Assembly (NCBI GenBank): GCA_024224295.1
Contig: JAAENN010000255.1
Location: 30,070-94,069 of the forward strand
Origin: Shimia sp.
GTDB lineage: Bacteria > Pseudomonadota > Alphaproteobacteria > Rhodobacterales > Rhodobacteraceae
DNA: 64,000 bases
Reading direction: 5' to 3'
Shown: in pieces, positions 16,862 to 25,974 of the stretch
How the letters are laid out: the number at the start of each line of letters is the position of its first letter
Position numbering within the stretch: the first letter of the stretch is position 1
Made by a program: the position numbers and the translations under genes
The notes under the pieces: generated by a model
The model's database searches: none
What the model was told of the DNA's origin: nothing
Seen by the model: only the letters and a program-made list of their open reading frames with translations

Positions 16862-17512
16862 ATGGTCTATGTGAAATGGGGTTTCTGGACGCTGTTCTGG
16901 CTATTTGTGGCGGCGTTCTTTCACTACACGCTGCCGCAACATGATGTGGTGCGTGTGACCGATACCTATGAGAAGCGGATTGATTTTGGCGAGAACTCGA
17001 TTTTCTGGGCCAAATCGGATGCGGGCAATGCCGAGACAACTGTCAATCGTGACGTGTTTTTTATCGAGACAAAGATGCCCAACGATCGGGTTATGGTCTA
17101 TCGCAACGAGGACACCAGCGCCGGTTGGCCACCATATTTCAAGTTTGATACTGCCAACCTTCAGGCTGAAGCAGGCGACCTGAAATCTAGTTCGGATGCG
17201 CCGAAATGGGTGGCGGTGAAGCACTATGGCTGGCGCAACGAGTTCCTGTCGATTTATCCTAACGCGGTGGGTGTGAAGCCCGTGGATGGTCCGGATGTGA
17301 CGTTCATTCCTTGGCTGAACATCCTGATCCTGGCGGTGTTTTTCGCAATGGTTTGGGCAATTTACGTGCGCTGGCGTCGGTTCCGTCAGGCGCGGATTGA
17401 TCCGGTGCTTGAAGATATGGGCGACAGCTTTGAAGCAGCTGGAGACAATCTGGCAGAGAAGCGGGGGCGGTTCCGCGCCTGGCTCGACACCTGGCGCGGG
17501 AAGGCGCGTTAA
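16862..17512 (+). CDS. DUF1523-like membrane protein
   Basis: 216 residues. An N-terminal helix (FWTLFWLFVAAFFHYTLP) is followed by a periplasmic-looking domain (DVVRVTDTYEKRIDFGENSIFWAKSDAG) and a second helix near residue 155 (WLNILILAVFFAMVWAIYV), with a charged cytoplasmic tail. The domain pattern fits the DUF1523 family as I remember it; no function is known for that family. It is the last gene of the cluster and overlaps the convergent soeC gene by four bases. Confidence 0.75.
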   Translation: MVYVKWGFWTLFWLFVAAFFHYTLPQHDVVRVTDTYEKRIDFGENSIFWAKSDAGNAETTVNRDVFFIETKMPNDRVMVYRNEDTSAGWPPYFKFDTANLQAEAGDLKSSSDAPKWVAVKHYGWRNEFLSIYPNAVGVKPVDGPDVTFIPWLNILILAVFFAMVWAIYVRWRRFRQARIDPVLEDMGDSFEAAGDNLAEKRGRFRAWLDTWRGKAR

Positions 17513-18381
17513 CGCATGCCGTAGTAGAGGCCGACCACGTGTTCGGCCTCTGCAAAAAACAGCCAGCGCGAGGTTGCGACACCCGCGACGTGGCTGAGGA
17601 CTGCGAGGATTGCCAAAACGTGGCTGAAGGGCAGTAGCAGGCAGATGATGGGCAGCACAAAGGTGAGCCCAAAGGCGATACGGCGCAGTTTTTGTGCGTG
17701 TTTTCGGCCAATTACGTAGATGAACTCTTTCACTAGATAGTTCGGCGCGGTGTGGGGATGTGCCATGGAACGCACAGTGCCGCGCTCGCCCAGACCTGTG
17801 GCTGTGCCGAGGTCTGTGCCGCTATCCGAGAGGGCTGCGTCGCCGCGTTGCCACCAGATGAACTGGCAAATGGCGGCTATCACCAGCAGTAGGATGGCCA
17901 TGTTCACTCGACCAGAAAGAAGTGCCCCGCCTGCCAGGGAGAAGCTCAGGTAAAGCGCTGGTGTCAAAGGAGTTTTCCAGCGAGGTACAGTGTCGAGTTG
18001 GGCGTAAATCATTGAGGTTGTGAAGACAGTGAACAGGGCCAGAGCGGCACCGATCAGGCCCAAAGCGGTGGCGTTCATTTCAAGGAAGATTAGCGATATC
18101 GCGTATAGCCCCATAAAAAGAAGGGCGAGGACGGCGCTGACGCCTTCGCGCGATAGCCAGCTGCTGCGCCACTGGGAGAGGGCGCGCCAGGCGCGTTCCG
18201 GGTGGCCAAGGTGGAAGGTTGAAGAGATCAGGCCACCAACGGACAGGGCGTAAGCGATTGCAAAGAATACAAAAGCTGTGAGACCGGTTGGCGGAGTTGG
18301 ATCAATGCCAAGCCAGAACAGGAGACCGAAGCCGAGGCCAGAGAGCGTTGAGAAGACGATAACGGATGGGGCTGGATGCAT
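17509..18381 (-). CDS. soeC: Sulfite dehydrogenase membrane anchor SoeC (DmsC/NrfD type)
   Basis: 290 residues with eight or so hydrophobic helices in the DmsC style (GLISSTFHLGHPERAWRALSQWRSSWLSREG is the family hallmark). It anchors the SoeAB dimer on the cytoplasmic side of the inner membrane and passes sulfite electrons to quinone. The ATG overlaps the soeB stop (TGATG). The subunit name rests on position next to soeAB and in the taurine module, since DMSO reductase has a similar anchor. Confidence 0.8.
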   Translation of the reverse strand: MHPAPSVIVFSTLSGLGFGLLFWLGIDPTPPTGLTAFVFFAIAYALSVGGLISSTFHLGHPERAWRALSQWRSSWLSREGVSAVLALLFMGLYAISLIFLEMNATALGLIGAALALFTVFTTSMIYAQLDTVPRWKTPLTPALYLSFSLAGGALLSGRVNMAILLLVIAAICQFIWWQRGDAALSDSGTDLGTATGLGERGTVRSMAHPHTAPNYLVKEFIYVIGRKHAQKLRRIAFGLTFVLPIICLLLPFSHVLAILAVLSHVAGVATSRWLFFAEAEHVVGLYYGMR

Positions 18382-19142
18382 CAGGCGGTCCCTCCGGGCA
18401 GTTTGTCTAGGGCTTTGTCGAGCCAGCCAAGGAAGCCTTGAGGCTCCTCAGCGACCGGTTCCAGAAGTGGCGCCAAAAGGCTTTGGTCGTCCCAGGAATC
18501 CTTCAGGCGTGGTGGCAAATACTTGTTGATAGGCAAGGTGCCCATTTCCGGCATGAGGTCAAATCCGCCTCTGGATTCAACAAGTTGGCTGACATCAGAG
18601 TTTGGATCTGAGAGGTCTCCAAAGTGTCTTGCGCCGGCGGGGCAGGTGCGGACGCAGGAGGGGATTTGGTCTTCTTCCGGTAGGTTTTCGTTGTAGATGC
18701 GGTCCACGCAGAGAGTACACTTTTTCATCACGCCTTCTGCTTGGTCCAGCTCACGGGCGCCGTACGGGCAGGCCCAGGCGCAGAGACCACAGCCAATGCA
18801 GTGGTCTTCGTTGACCAGCACGATGCCGTCCTCGACGCGCTTGTAGCTTGCCCCGGTGGGGCAAACGGTGACACAGGGGGCATTTTCGCAATGTAGACAA
18901 GACTTTGGGAAGTGCACAGTTTGCGCATTACCTTGTTCAGGCTGGACCTCATAGCTGTGCACACGGTTTAGAAACGTGCCCATGGGTTCGGTGCCATAGG
19001 GGCGCTGGTCACTCAGCGGGGCGCCATAGTTTTCGGTGTTCCAGCCTTTGCAAGAAATCACACAGGCATGGCAGCCGACGCAGGTGTCTAGATCGATCAC
19101 AAGGCCGAGGGTGCGGTCGGTTTTGGTGGGTAAATCGGTCAT
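18381..19142 (-). CDS. soeB: Sulfite dehydrogenase iron-sulfur subunit SoeB
   Basis: 253 residues with four Cys clusters for [4Fe-4S] centres: CVGCHACVISC, CLHCENAPCVTVCP, CIGCGLCAWACP, and CTLC paired with CVRTCP. It relays electrons from SoeA to SoeC. The ATG at 19142 gives the family N-terminus (TDLPTKTDRTLGLVIDLDTC), though the ribosome site before it is weak. A longer frame with an ATG at 19205 would read through the 11-base repeats at 19151-19183, which argues against it. The stop overlaps the soeC start. Confidence 0.82.
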   Translation of the reverse strand: MTDLPTKTDRTLGLVIDLDTCVGCHACVISCKGWNTENYGAPLSDQRPYGTEPMGTFLNRVHSYEVQPEQGNAQTVHFPKSCLHCENAPCVTVCPTGASYKRVEDGIVLVNEDHCIGCGLCAWACPYGARELDQAEGVMKKCTLCVDRIYNENLPEEDQIPSCVRTCPAGARHFGDLSDPNSDVSQLVESRGGFDLMPEMGTLPINKYLPPRLKDSWDDQSLLAPLLEPVAEEPQGFLGWLDKALDKLPGGTA

Positions 19143-19150
19143 TTTTTCAC

Positions 19151-19183
19151 GTCGGTATTGCGTCGGTATTGCGACTGTATTGC
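19151..19183. repeat. Three tandem 11-base repeats before soeB
   Basis: GTCGGTATTGC occurs twice in a row (19151-19161, 19162-19172), followed by the variant GACTGTATTGC (19173-19183). The block lies between soeA and soeB, eight bases from the soeB start. The unit length is one helical turn. A related block lies upstream of the SulP gene at 51968-52011. Confidence 0.8.
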
Positions 19184-19212
19184 GGAGGTGCGAATTTTGA
19201 GGCATTGATGTC

Positions 19213-22023
19213 TCATTTATCCACCTTCCATTCCAAATGATCCGGGCCTTGGGGGACCGGTGACTTGATGGGATCAAGGGCCGGCTGACTTTCGCTTTGG
19301 GCCTCGGCCTTTGCGATTTTCACACGTAGATCAAACCAAGCGGCTTGACCGGTGATGGGGTCTGAGTTGGCCCACCGCAAGCCATCGCCTTTGGGCGGTA
19401 GGAGCTCGTGGATCAGGTGATTGAGTAAGAAACCTTTGTTGGCTTCCGGCGCGTCCTCGGAGAGCGCCCAGGCTCCTTTGCGTTTGCCAATCGCGTTCCA
19501 GGTCCAGACGGTGTTTTCGTTAAGTGCGGCCTGATGCGCCACAGGCACTGTGATCTCGCCATGAACTGACGTCACGCGGGCCCAGTCACCCTCCGAAAAT
19601 CCGTGTTTCTCCCAAAGCTTGGTTGGGAGATAAAGCGGATTCTCACCGTGCAGCTGCCGCAGCCAAGCGTTTTGGGTGCCCCAACTGTGGTACATTGCCA
19701 TCGGGCGTTGGGTGAGGGCGTGCACGTCAAATTCGTCAGGATCGACGCTGCTGTCTTCCAGCGGTGCATACCAGATTGGTAGCGGGTCCATGACCTCTTT
19801 GAGGCGGTCGCGCATGTGATCTGGTGGCTGGATGTCGCCGTGGCCTTCGGCGGCACGTTGGAATTTACGCATTGGTTCTACGTAGAGCTGGAACAGGTAA
19901 GGTTGGGGGGCATCAAACAGGCCGATTTTCACCGCCCAATCCTGATAATCTTGATTCCAGGGTTTCATGTAGCGGGCGGCATCTGGCACGTGTTCAATCG
20001 CAAAGCCGCCGTTTTCGATGTATTTGTCGAGTTGCTCGGGATTGACAGTACCGCGACCAAACTGATCACCATCTTCGCCGCGGAATCCTGCGAGGGGGCC
20101 AACGCCTGGGCGGCGTTCGTGGTTTACGATGTAGTCGGCGTAGTCCTTCCATTTTGGTGTGCCGTCCTCATTGAGGAAGTGTGGCAAGCCGATGCGGGCA
20201 CCAAGCTCAATAAGCACGGATTGAAAGCCGCGCACGTCCCGATCCGGCTCTACCACCGGCCAACGGATCGCGTCGGCGGCGCCGTCAGCTTCGCAAATGG
20301 GGCGGTCCAAGAGTGAGATGCAGTCGTGTCGTTCCAGATAGGTGGTGTCGGGCAGGATCAGGTCGGCATAGGCGACCATCTCAGAGCTGTAGGCATCGGA
20401 ATAGATGATGCGAGGGATGCGGTAGCCGCCGTCGTCATTGCGGTCGGTGAGCATCTTGATCACGCCGGAGGTGTTCATGCTGGAGTTCCACGACATGTTG
20501 GCCATGTACATGAACAGCGTGTCGATTGGGTAGGGATCCTGTGCGTGGGCGTTCGAGATCACCATATGCATCAAGCCATGCACGGACATGGGGTTTTCCC
20601 ATGTGAAGGCTTTGTCGATGCGGCAGGCGGAGCCGTCTTCGTTGATTTGCAGGTCTTCTGGACCGCGTGGGAAGCCGAGGTGGGGCCCGGCGAGCGGTTT
20701 GCCGGGACGGCCGTAGCCGTGCGGTGTTGGGTGGGCCTCTACCGGCTTTGGATAGGGCGGTTTAAAGCGGAAGCCGCCAGGGACTTCGACGGTGCCGAGG
20801 AGGATTTGAAGCACATGCAGGGCGCGGCAGGTTTGGAAGCCGTTGGAATGGGCCGAAATGCCACGCATGGCGTGGAAGCTGACCGGGCGGCCCGTCATGG
20901 TCTTGTGAGTTTCGCCCCGGAAATCGGTCCATTCCTGTTCCAGTTCAAAGGCCTCGTCAAAGGCGACACGCGCCAATTCGGCAGCGATGGTTTTGATCTT
21001 TTGGGCGGCGATGCCGGTTTTCTCGGCGACGTTTTCCGGCGCGTACTGCGGGTCGAGATACTTTTCGGCCATCAAGTGCATCACCGTGCGATGGGTGACA
21101 CCGGCTTGGCGATAGGTGGCGGAGAGATCAGGGCGTACGCCCTTTTGGTCAAACGGTGTCGGTTTGCCAGTGGTGCGGTCAATCACCAACTGTTTGCCAT
21201 CCTCATCGCGCATCAACAGGCCAGTTTCGGCGTCCACCAGCACGGCGGCGTTGGTGTATTGCGCTAGGTAGTGCAGGTCGATCTTACCGGCTTTCATCAG
21301 TTCGTGCACGAGGCTGAGAATGAAGAGACCGTCGGTGCCGGGTGTAATCCCAACCCATTCATCTGCCACAGCGTTGTAGCCGGAGCGTACAGGGTTCACG
21401 CCAATGACTTTCGCACCGCGCGCTTTGATTTTACCGATGCCGGCTTTGATCGGGTTGCTGTCGTGGTCTTCGGCGACGCCAAAGATCATGAAGAGTTTGG
21501 TGTGGTCCCAATCTGGTTGGCCAAATTCCCAGAAGGCGCCGCCCATGGTGTAGATGCCTGCCGCAGCCATATTGACCGAGCAAAAGCCGCCGTGTGCCGC
21601 GTAGTTGGGTGTACCGAAGTGTTGTGCCCAAAAGCTGGTGAAGCTTTGGGATTGGTCACGACCGGTGAAGAACGCCAATTTGTGTGGCGCGGTTTCGTGC
21701 AACTCCGTGAGCCAACCAACGGCGGTGCTCATGGCCTCTTCCCAGCTTATCTCCTCATATTCGCCGGAACCACGGGGGCCGACCCGTTTGAGTGGTTTTT
21801 TGAGGCGAGAAGGCGCGTTCACCTGCATGATCCCGGCGGAGCCTTTGGCGCAGAGCACGCCTTTGTTCACTGGGTGATCGCGGTTGCCTTCGATATAGGC
21901 AACTTTGCCGTCTTTCATGTGCACGTTGATGCCACAGCGGCAGGCGCACATGTAACAGGTCGTCTGACGTATCTCGTCAGAGACTTTTGGACTGATGTTG
22001 AGGTCGGGTTGCTGGAACGTCAT
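19213..22023 (-). CDS. soeA: Sulfite dehydrogenase molybdopterin subunit SoeA
   Basis: 936 residues, a DMSO-reductase-family molybdoenzyme. The N-terminal [4Fe-4S] motif is Cys23-X2-Cys26-X3-Cys30-X27-Cys58 (CYMCACRCG, GVLCAKG), followed by KPLKRVGPRGSGEYEEISWEEA and typical MGD-binding segments. No twin-arginine signal is present, as expected for the cytoplasmic enzyme that oxidises sulfite to sulfate. Length and subunit order A-B-C fit SoeABC, and the setting with xsc and tauABC supports sulfite as substrate. GGGAGG precedes the ATG. A polysulfide or DMSO reductase is a weaker alternative. Confidence 0.85.
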   Translation of the reverse strand: MTFQQPDLNISPKVSDEIRQTTCYMCACRCGINVHMKDGKVAYIEGNRDHPVNKGVLCAKGSAGIMQVNAPSRLKKPLKRVGPRGSGEYEEISWEEAMSTAVGWLTELHETAPHKLAFFTGRDQSQSFTSFWAQHFGTPNYAAHGGFCSVNMAAAGIYTMGGAFWEFGQPDWDHTKLFMIFGVAEDHDSNPIKAGIGKIKARGAKVIGVNPVRSGYNAVADEWVGITPGTDGLFILSLVHELMKAGKIDLHYLAQYTNAAVLVDAETGLLMRDEDGKQLVIDRTTGKPTPFDQKGVRPDLSATYRQAGVTHRTVMHLMAEKYLDPQYAPENVAEKTGIAAQKIKTIAAELARVAFDEAFELEQEWTDFRGETHKTMTGRPVSFHAMRGISAHSNGFQTCRALHVLQILLGTVEVPGGFRFKPPYPKPVEAHPTPHGYGRPGKPLAGPHLGFPRGPEDLQINEDGSACRIDKAFTWENPMSVHGLMHMVISNAHAQDPYPIDTLFMYMANMSWNSSMNTSGVIKMLTDRNDDGGYRIPRIIYSDAYSSEMVAYADLILPDTTYLERHDCISLLDRPICEADGAADAIRWPVVEPDRDVRGFQSVLIELGARIGLPHFLNEDGTPKWKDYADYIVNHERRPGVGPLAGFRGEDGDQFGRGTVNPEQLDKYIENGGFAIEHVPDAARYMKPWNQDYQDWAVKIGLFDAPQPYLFQLYVEPMRKFQRAAEGHGDIQPPDHMRDRLKEVMDPLPIWYAPLEDSSVDPDEFDVHALTQRPMAMYHSWGTQNAWLRQLHGENPLYLPTKLWEKHGFSEGDWARVTSVHGEITVPVAHQAALNENTVWTWNAIGKRKGAWALSEDAPEANKGFLLNHLIHELLPPKGDGLRWANSDPITGQAAWFDLRVKIAKAEAQSESQPALDPIKSPVPQGPDHLEWKVDK

Positions 22024-22043
22024 CTGGCCTCCCTTGGGCGCGT

Positions 22044-23096
22044 TTATCCGGTGAGCAAGTAAATCCCCGCGAGAATGAAGCCTGCGATGAAGAGGGTTTC
22101 GACGAAAATAAGCGCGATGGCTGCGCCGCCGACGCCAAGTACCTGTTTGAGGTTTGTTTTCATGCCCACGGCAGCGACGGCGGTAAGCAGGAGATAACGG
22201 GAGGTTTCGCCCAGCAGGTCAGAGAGGAATGCTGGAATGAAGCCAAGTGAATTGAGCGCTGCAAGGGCTAGAAAGCCTATCACGAAGCCAGGCAGGACCG
22301 GGGGGCGCTCGCCGGTTTCCGGGGCCTCGGCAAAGTTGCGGATCAGCATGGAGGTGATCAGAACCACGGGGGCCAGCATGGCGACGCGGATCAACTTAAC
22401 CAGCACGGCGGTGTCGCCTGCCTCCTGGCTGATAGAGAAGCCTGCGCCAGCAACCTGAGCCACATCATGGATGGTGCCTCCGAGGAAGACACCCGCCATT
22501 TGGTCGTTGAGCCCAAAGACATCTACCAGCGGTGGATAAGCGATCATCGCGACGGTGGACATAACGGTGACGCCCATGACGGTGAAGAGCAAGCGCTCTT
22601 CAGAGCGGGCGTCTTTGGGCAAAATTGCCGCAATGGCCATGGCGGCAGAGGCGCCGCAGATGGCAACGGAGCTGGCCGTGAGTGTCGAAAAGCGCCACTT
22701 GTGGCCGAACAGTGGCGCCACGAGCAAGCCAAAGAGGATGGTTGCAACCACGCCGAGGATGATCAGCAGGAGTAGTTGCCAGCCCAGTTCCATGACCATC
22801 ATTGCGGAAACACGAGCGCCAAGCAGGGCCACGCCCAGGCGGAGGACTGTTTTAGCCGCAAAGCCGACGCCCTCGACGGTGCGGCCTTCTTCGCCAAGGA
22901 AATTGAGCGCAATGCCAAACAAGAGCGCAAGCAACATAGCGGGTGCGCCGTGGTGCTCTGACAGAAGCTGTGCGGTTGCGGCCACCGTGACCGCGACGGC
23001 TACGCCAGGAAAATACCGGGCAAAATCTTCCCGAAGACGCCATTTGGTCTGCGCAGTGCGGCTAATTTGAGAGTTGGTTCTGTCTGCTTGGGTCAC
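22044..23096 (-). CDS. YeiH family putative sulfate exporter
   Basis: 350 residues with about ten hydrophobic helices. Family marks include LLALLFGIALNFLGEE, TASSVAICGASAAMAIAAILP and FLGGTIHDVAQVAGAGFSISQEAGD, typical of YeiH/UPF0324 proteins, often annotated as sulfate exporters because they occur with sulfonate genes. The start is a gtg with AAGGA upstream. It lies between the TauE-like gene and soeA and should remove the sulfate made by SoeABC. This role is inferred from context. Confidence 0.82.
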   Translation of the reverse strand: MTQADRTNSQISRTAQTKWRLREDFARYFPGVAVAVTVAATAQLLSEHHGAPAMLLALLFGIALNFLGEEGRTVEGVGFAAKTVLRLGVALLGARVSAMMVMELGWQLLLLIILGVVATILFGLLVAPLFGHKWRFSTLTASSVAICGASAAMAIAAILPKDARSEERLLFTVMGVTVMSTVAMIAYPPLVDVFGLNDQMAGVFLGGTIHDVAQVAGAGFSISQEAGDTAVLVKLIRVAMLAPVVLITSMLIRNFAEAPETGERPPVLPGFVIGFLALAALNSLGFIPAFLSDLLGETSRYLLLTAVAAVGMKTNLKQVLGVGGAAIALIFVETLFIAGFILAGIYLLTG

Positions 23097-23187
23097 GCGC
23101 GGAAATCCTTCTTCTCCGAAGCTGTGGCAGATTGGGTGTCTAGGTCAAGAGCGCGTTGTGTGCATGCCGTTGAGTTAGCAAGATCAG

Positions 23188-23943
23188 TCATGCGCCAATC
23201 CCTTGCCGAAGGATGCCTATTGTCGCCAACGTGATCAGCAGGCAGAGGCAAAACGGTTTATAGTATGGTTCCCAGTTGGGGCGGAACAGTGTCTTGCCGG
23301 CCATAACACCAAGCGCGGAGGCAGGGGCGAGCGCAAGGCCGCGAAGGGCGGATTGGGTATTCATGGCACCAAAGTAGGTCAAGGTTGCCAGAGAAATGAC
23401 CGAGGATGCAAAGAGGAAAATCACCAGAGACGCGCGCATTTCGCGGGCGGGGGCATTTGAGACCAGCACGTAGAGCGCAACAACCATGCCACCGACGCCA
23501 GCCAAACCGGTGACTATGCCAGCCAGTATTCCGGATCCCCAGAGGCCGGGGCGTGTGGCCAAGACTGGCAAGCGTAATTTGGCGAGCTGCGTGGCGGCAA
23601 GCACAACAATCACGCTTAAGGCGACCAGTTTGGAGGTTTCAACTGGCAAAGCCTGGGTCAGGCTAAGACCAAGGGGCAGGCCGAATGCAGAGCCCAGAAC
23701 CAGTCCGGTCACCACGCGGCGGTTGGCGTCTTTCATACCGCCGCGCACCATTAGCAGCGACGCGGTCATTTCCTGAAACCAAAGAATCGGAATGAGCGCG
23801 ATGGGAGCGAGGAACATCACTGCGATTGCCATAACAACTGCCGACAAAGCAAAACCTGAGAAGCCGCGCACCATCCCTGCGGCAAAGCAAATCAGGATGA
23901 GCCAGAAAAAGTGGTCAGCGGGCAATGCGAGGGTGTCGAGCAT
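23188..23943 (-). CDS. TauE/SafE family sulfite exporter
   Basis: 251 residues with about eight hydrophobic helices and the two-fold repeat of the TauE/SafE (DUF81) family: AAGMVRGFSGFALSAVVMAI in the first half, GILAGIVTGLAGVGGMVVALYVLV in the second. In taurine users this family exports sulfite from the Xsc reaction. The ATG overlaps the stop of the citrate synthase gene by one base (TAATG), so the two are translationally linked. A gap of 91 bases follows before the YeiH gene. Confidence 0.85.
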   Translation of the reverse strand: MLDTLALPADHFFWLILICFAAGMVRGFSGFALSAVVMAIAVMFLAPIALIPILWFQEMTASLLMVRGGMKDANRRVVTGLVLGSAFGLPLGLSLTQALPVETSKLVALSVIVVLAATQLAKLRLPVLATRPGLWGSGILAGIVTGLAGVGGMVVALYVLVSNAPAREMRASLVIFLFASSVISLATLTYFGAMNTQSALRGLALAPASALGVMAGKTLFRPNWEPYYKPFCLCLLITLATIGILRQGIGA

Positions 23944-25076
23944 TAACGGTCTTTCATGGGCGTGTAGGGACGCATGTCGGGGCCGTTATAAAGCGTGAGA
24001 GGGCGGATAAGGATATTGCTTTCTTGTTGGTCGACGCATTGAATGATCCAGCCCGGCATGCGGCCAATGGCGAAGATCGGCACGTAGAGGTCCATCGGGA
24101 TACCGTGCAGTTGATAGATCACACCGGAATAAAAATCGACATTCACGTTCAGGCCATGGCGGGCGTAGGGTTTCATCGCTTCCACCACGCCTTGCAGGAT
24201 TTCATACCATTCTGGGGCGCCCATCTCTTCGCCGAGTTTTTTAACACCGTCGCGCATGTGGCGGGCGCGGGGGTCTTCGGCGCGATAGACGCGGTGACCG
24301 AAGCCGGTGACCGCCTCGCGGTTTTTGCGCTTGGCTTTGACGTAGGCGGCGGCGTTGTCCGGCGTGCCAATTTCTTGCACCATTTTCATCACGTCTTCGG
24401 CTGCACCGCCGTGTGCGGGGCCGGCCAGCGTGGAAAGCGCGGTGACGATGCCGCCGTGTAGGTTAGTGTCGGTGCCGATCGTGACGCGCGCGGCAAAGGA
24501 AGATGCGTTGGCGCCGTGTTCCGCGTGCAGGATGAAGTCAACGTCGGCCAGTTTGGCAGCGTCTTCCGAAGGTTTTTCGCCCTTGAGCATCCAGAGCCAG
24601 TTGGCGGCGTGCGACAGGGTTTTGTCCGCAGGAACCGGATCGCGGCCGTTGCGGATGTTTTCATGCGCGGCGATGATCATTGGCACCTGGGAAGTCAGGC
24701 GCAGTCCGTTGGCAACGAAGGCGTCTCGGCCAACGTTTTGACTGTTGGCTTCCAGCGCCGCGAGGGCCGAGACAGCGGTGCGCAGCACGTCCATTGGGTG
24801 GCCGTCTTTGGTTGCGCGGATGATCTCGTGGACTTGTTCCGGCAGTTCGCGGGCGGCTTTTAGCGTGGCGTCGAATTCTGCCAGTTCCACCTCGGTGGGA
24901 AGTTCTCCGTGAATCAGCAGATAGCAGACTTCCTCAAAGGTGGATTGTGTGGCCAGATCGTGGATGGAGTAGCCGCGATAGGACAGATCTCCTTTGGCGC
25001 CATCGATGTGGGAAACGCCGGAGCGTTCGAAATAAATGCCTTTGAGGCCGCGGTTGATCTTGACGTTTTCGGTCAC
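23943..25076 (-). CDS. Citrate synthase / 2-methylcitrate synthase homologue
   Basis: 377 residues, the size of the short citrate/2-methylcitrate synthases. Active-site regions are visible: ILHAEHGANASSFAARVTIGT (His), GPAHGGAAEDV (His), GFGHRVYRAEDPRARHMRD, and a late Asp in NVDFYSGVIYQ. It condenses oxaloacetate with acetyl-CoA or propionyl-CoA. The start is a gtg with AGGAG seven bases upstream. It heads the transcript running through the TauE-like, YeiH and soeABC genes, so it may supply extra capacity for the acetyl-CoA made from taurine. The main citrate synthase is presumably elsewhere. Confidence 0.85.
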   Translation of the reverse strand: MTENVKINRGLKGIYFERSGVSHIDGAKGDLSYRGYSIHDLATQSTFEEVCYLLIHGELPTEVELAEFDATLKAARELPEQVHEIIRATKDGHPMDVLRTAVSALAALEANSQNVGRDAFVANGLRLTSQVPMIIAAHENIRNGRDPVPADKTLSHAANWLWMLKGEKPSEDAAKLADVDFILHAEHGANASSFAARVTIGTDTNLHGGIVTALSTLAGPAHGGAAEDVMKMVQEIGTPDNAAAYVKAKRKNREAVTGFGHRVYRAEDPRARHMRDGVKKLGEEMGAPEWYEILQGVVEAMKPYARHGLNVNVDFYSGVIYQLHGIPMDLYVPIFAIGRMPGWIIQCVDQQESNILIRPLTLYNGPDMRPYTPMKDR

Positions 25077-25108
25077 GGATGGCTCCTGTTGCGTATGCGG
25101 AGGTATAC

Positions 25109-25960
25109 ATGAAGTTTATGGATGCGCTGTCGGTCAAAGTGGCGGAAAAAAATGCGCGTGTGGTGTTTCCTGAACATAGGGAACCGCGCACGGCTGAGGC
25201 CATGCGGGCTTTGGATCGGGAAGGCCTGTGTCGGCCTGTGACACTTGGTGAAAACACAGACCGCTATGTGCAGGCGCTGGTGAATACGCGCGGCATGAAA
25301 GAGAAGATCGCTCGGCGACTGGTGGAGAAACCTCTTTACCGAGCGGCTGCCATGGTCGCAGCGGGGGAGGCCGATGCCATGACCGCTGGAGCAGAGGCGC
25401 CGACGCGTCGTGTAATCGAGGCGGCATCCATGGCAATAGGCTTGGCTGATGGGGTCACTGTTCCATCGAGCTTCTTCTTGATGAACTTCCCGGATGGCCG
25501 GTCGCTGATTTTTGCTGATTGTGGTTTGACGGTGGACCCTGACGCCGAAGGTTTGGCGGCAATTGCTACGGCGTCGGCGCGCAGCGGTGAGATGCTGCTT
25601 GGCGACGCGCGAGTGGCGCTGCTGTCGTTCTCCACGGGCACCAGCGGCGCGGGCGCATGTGTCGACAAGGTGCGCGAGGCCGCCGAAATCAGCGGTTTTG
25701 CGGGGCCGTTGCAGGGCGACGCTGCATTGATCCCCGAAGTGGCTGCACGCAAGGATGCGGGGGCGGGAGACGCGAATGTTCTGGTGTTTCCCGATCTTGA
25801 TGCGGGCAATATCGCCTACAAACTGGCGGTTGCTTTGGGCGGCGCACAGGCCTTGGGGCCAATCCTTCAAGGCTTCCGTAAACCGGTTTGCGACCTGAGT
25901 CGTGGCGCGAGCGCGCAAGACATTGTCGCGGCGACCATTGTGACGCTGGCTTTGGGATAG
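25109..25960 (+). CDS. Short phosphate acetyl/butyryltransferase paralogue
   Basis: 283 residues of the PTA_PTB fold, about 60 shorter than the neighbouring Pta. Family segments: RVVFPEHREPRTAEAMRAL, GEADAMTAGAEAPTRRVIEAA, IFADCGLTVDPDAEGLAAIA, VLVFPDLDAGNIAYKLAVALGGAQALGPILQG. It probably interconverts acetyl phosphate and acetyl-CoA. GGAGGT lies before the ATG. It is the only plus-strand gene in this part, divergent from citrate synthase with just 32 bases between starts and convergent with the long pta. It could be a duplicate with a different acyl preference. Confidence 0.82.
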   Translation: MKFMDALSVKVAEKNARVVFPEHREPRTAEAMRALDREGLCRPVTLGENTDRYVQALVNTRGMKEKIARRLVEKPLYRAAAMVAAGEADAMTAGAEAPTRRVIEAASMAIGLADGVTVPSSFFLMNFPDGRSLIFADCGLTVDPDAEGLAAIATASARSGEMLLGDARVALLSFSTGTSGAGACVDKVREAAEISGFAGPLQGDAALIPEVAARKDAGAGDANVLVFPDLDAGNIAYKLAVALGGAQALGPILQGFRKPVCDLSRGASAQDIVAATIVTLALG

Positions 25961-25974
25961 TGATGCAGAGGGGA

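Noticed and set aside
8359..17512. Prophage, integrative element or known defence island
   Set aside because: No integrase, transposase, structural phage gene, nuclease or methylase was seen; large genes have native codon use.
19151..19183. CRISPR-like repeat
   Set aside because: Units are 11 bases, directly adjacent, without spacers or cas genes.
19816..22062. Long open frames on the plus strand opposite soeA
   Set aside because: They are antisense shadows of a GC-rich molybdoenzyme gene with clear motifs; the translations have no domain pattern.
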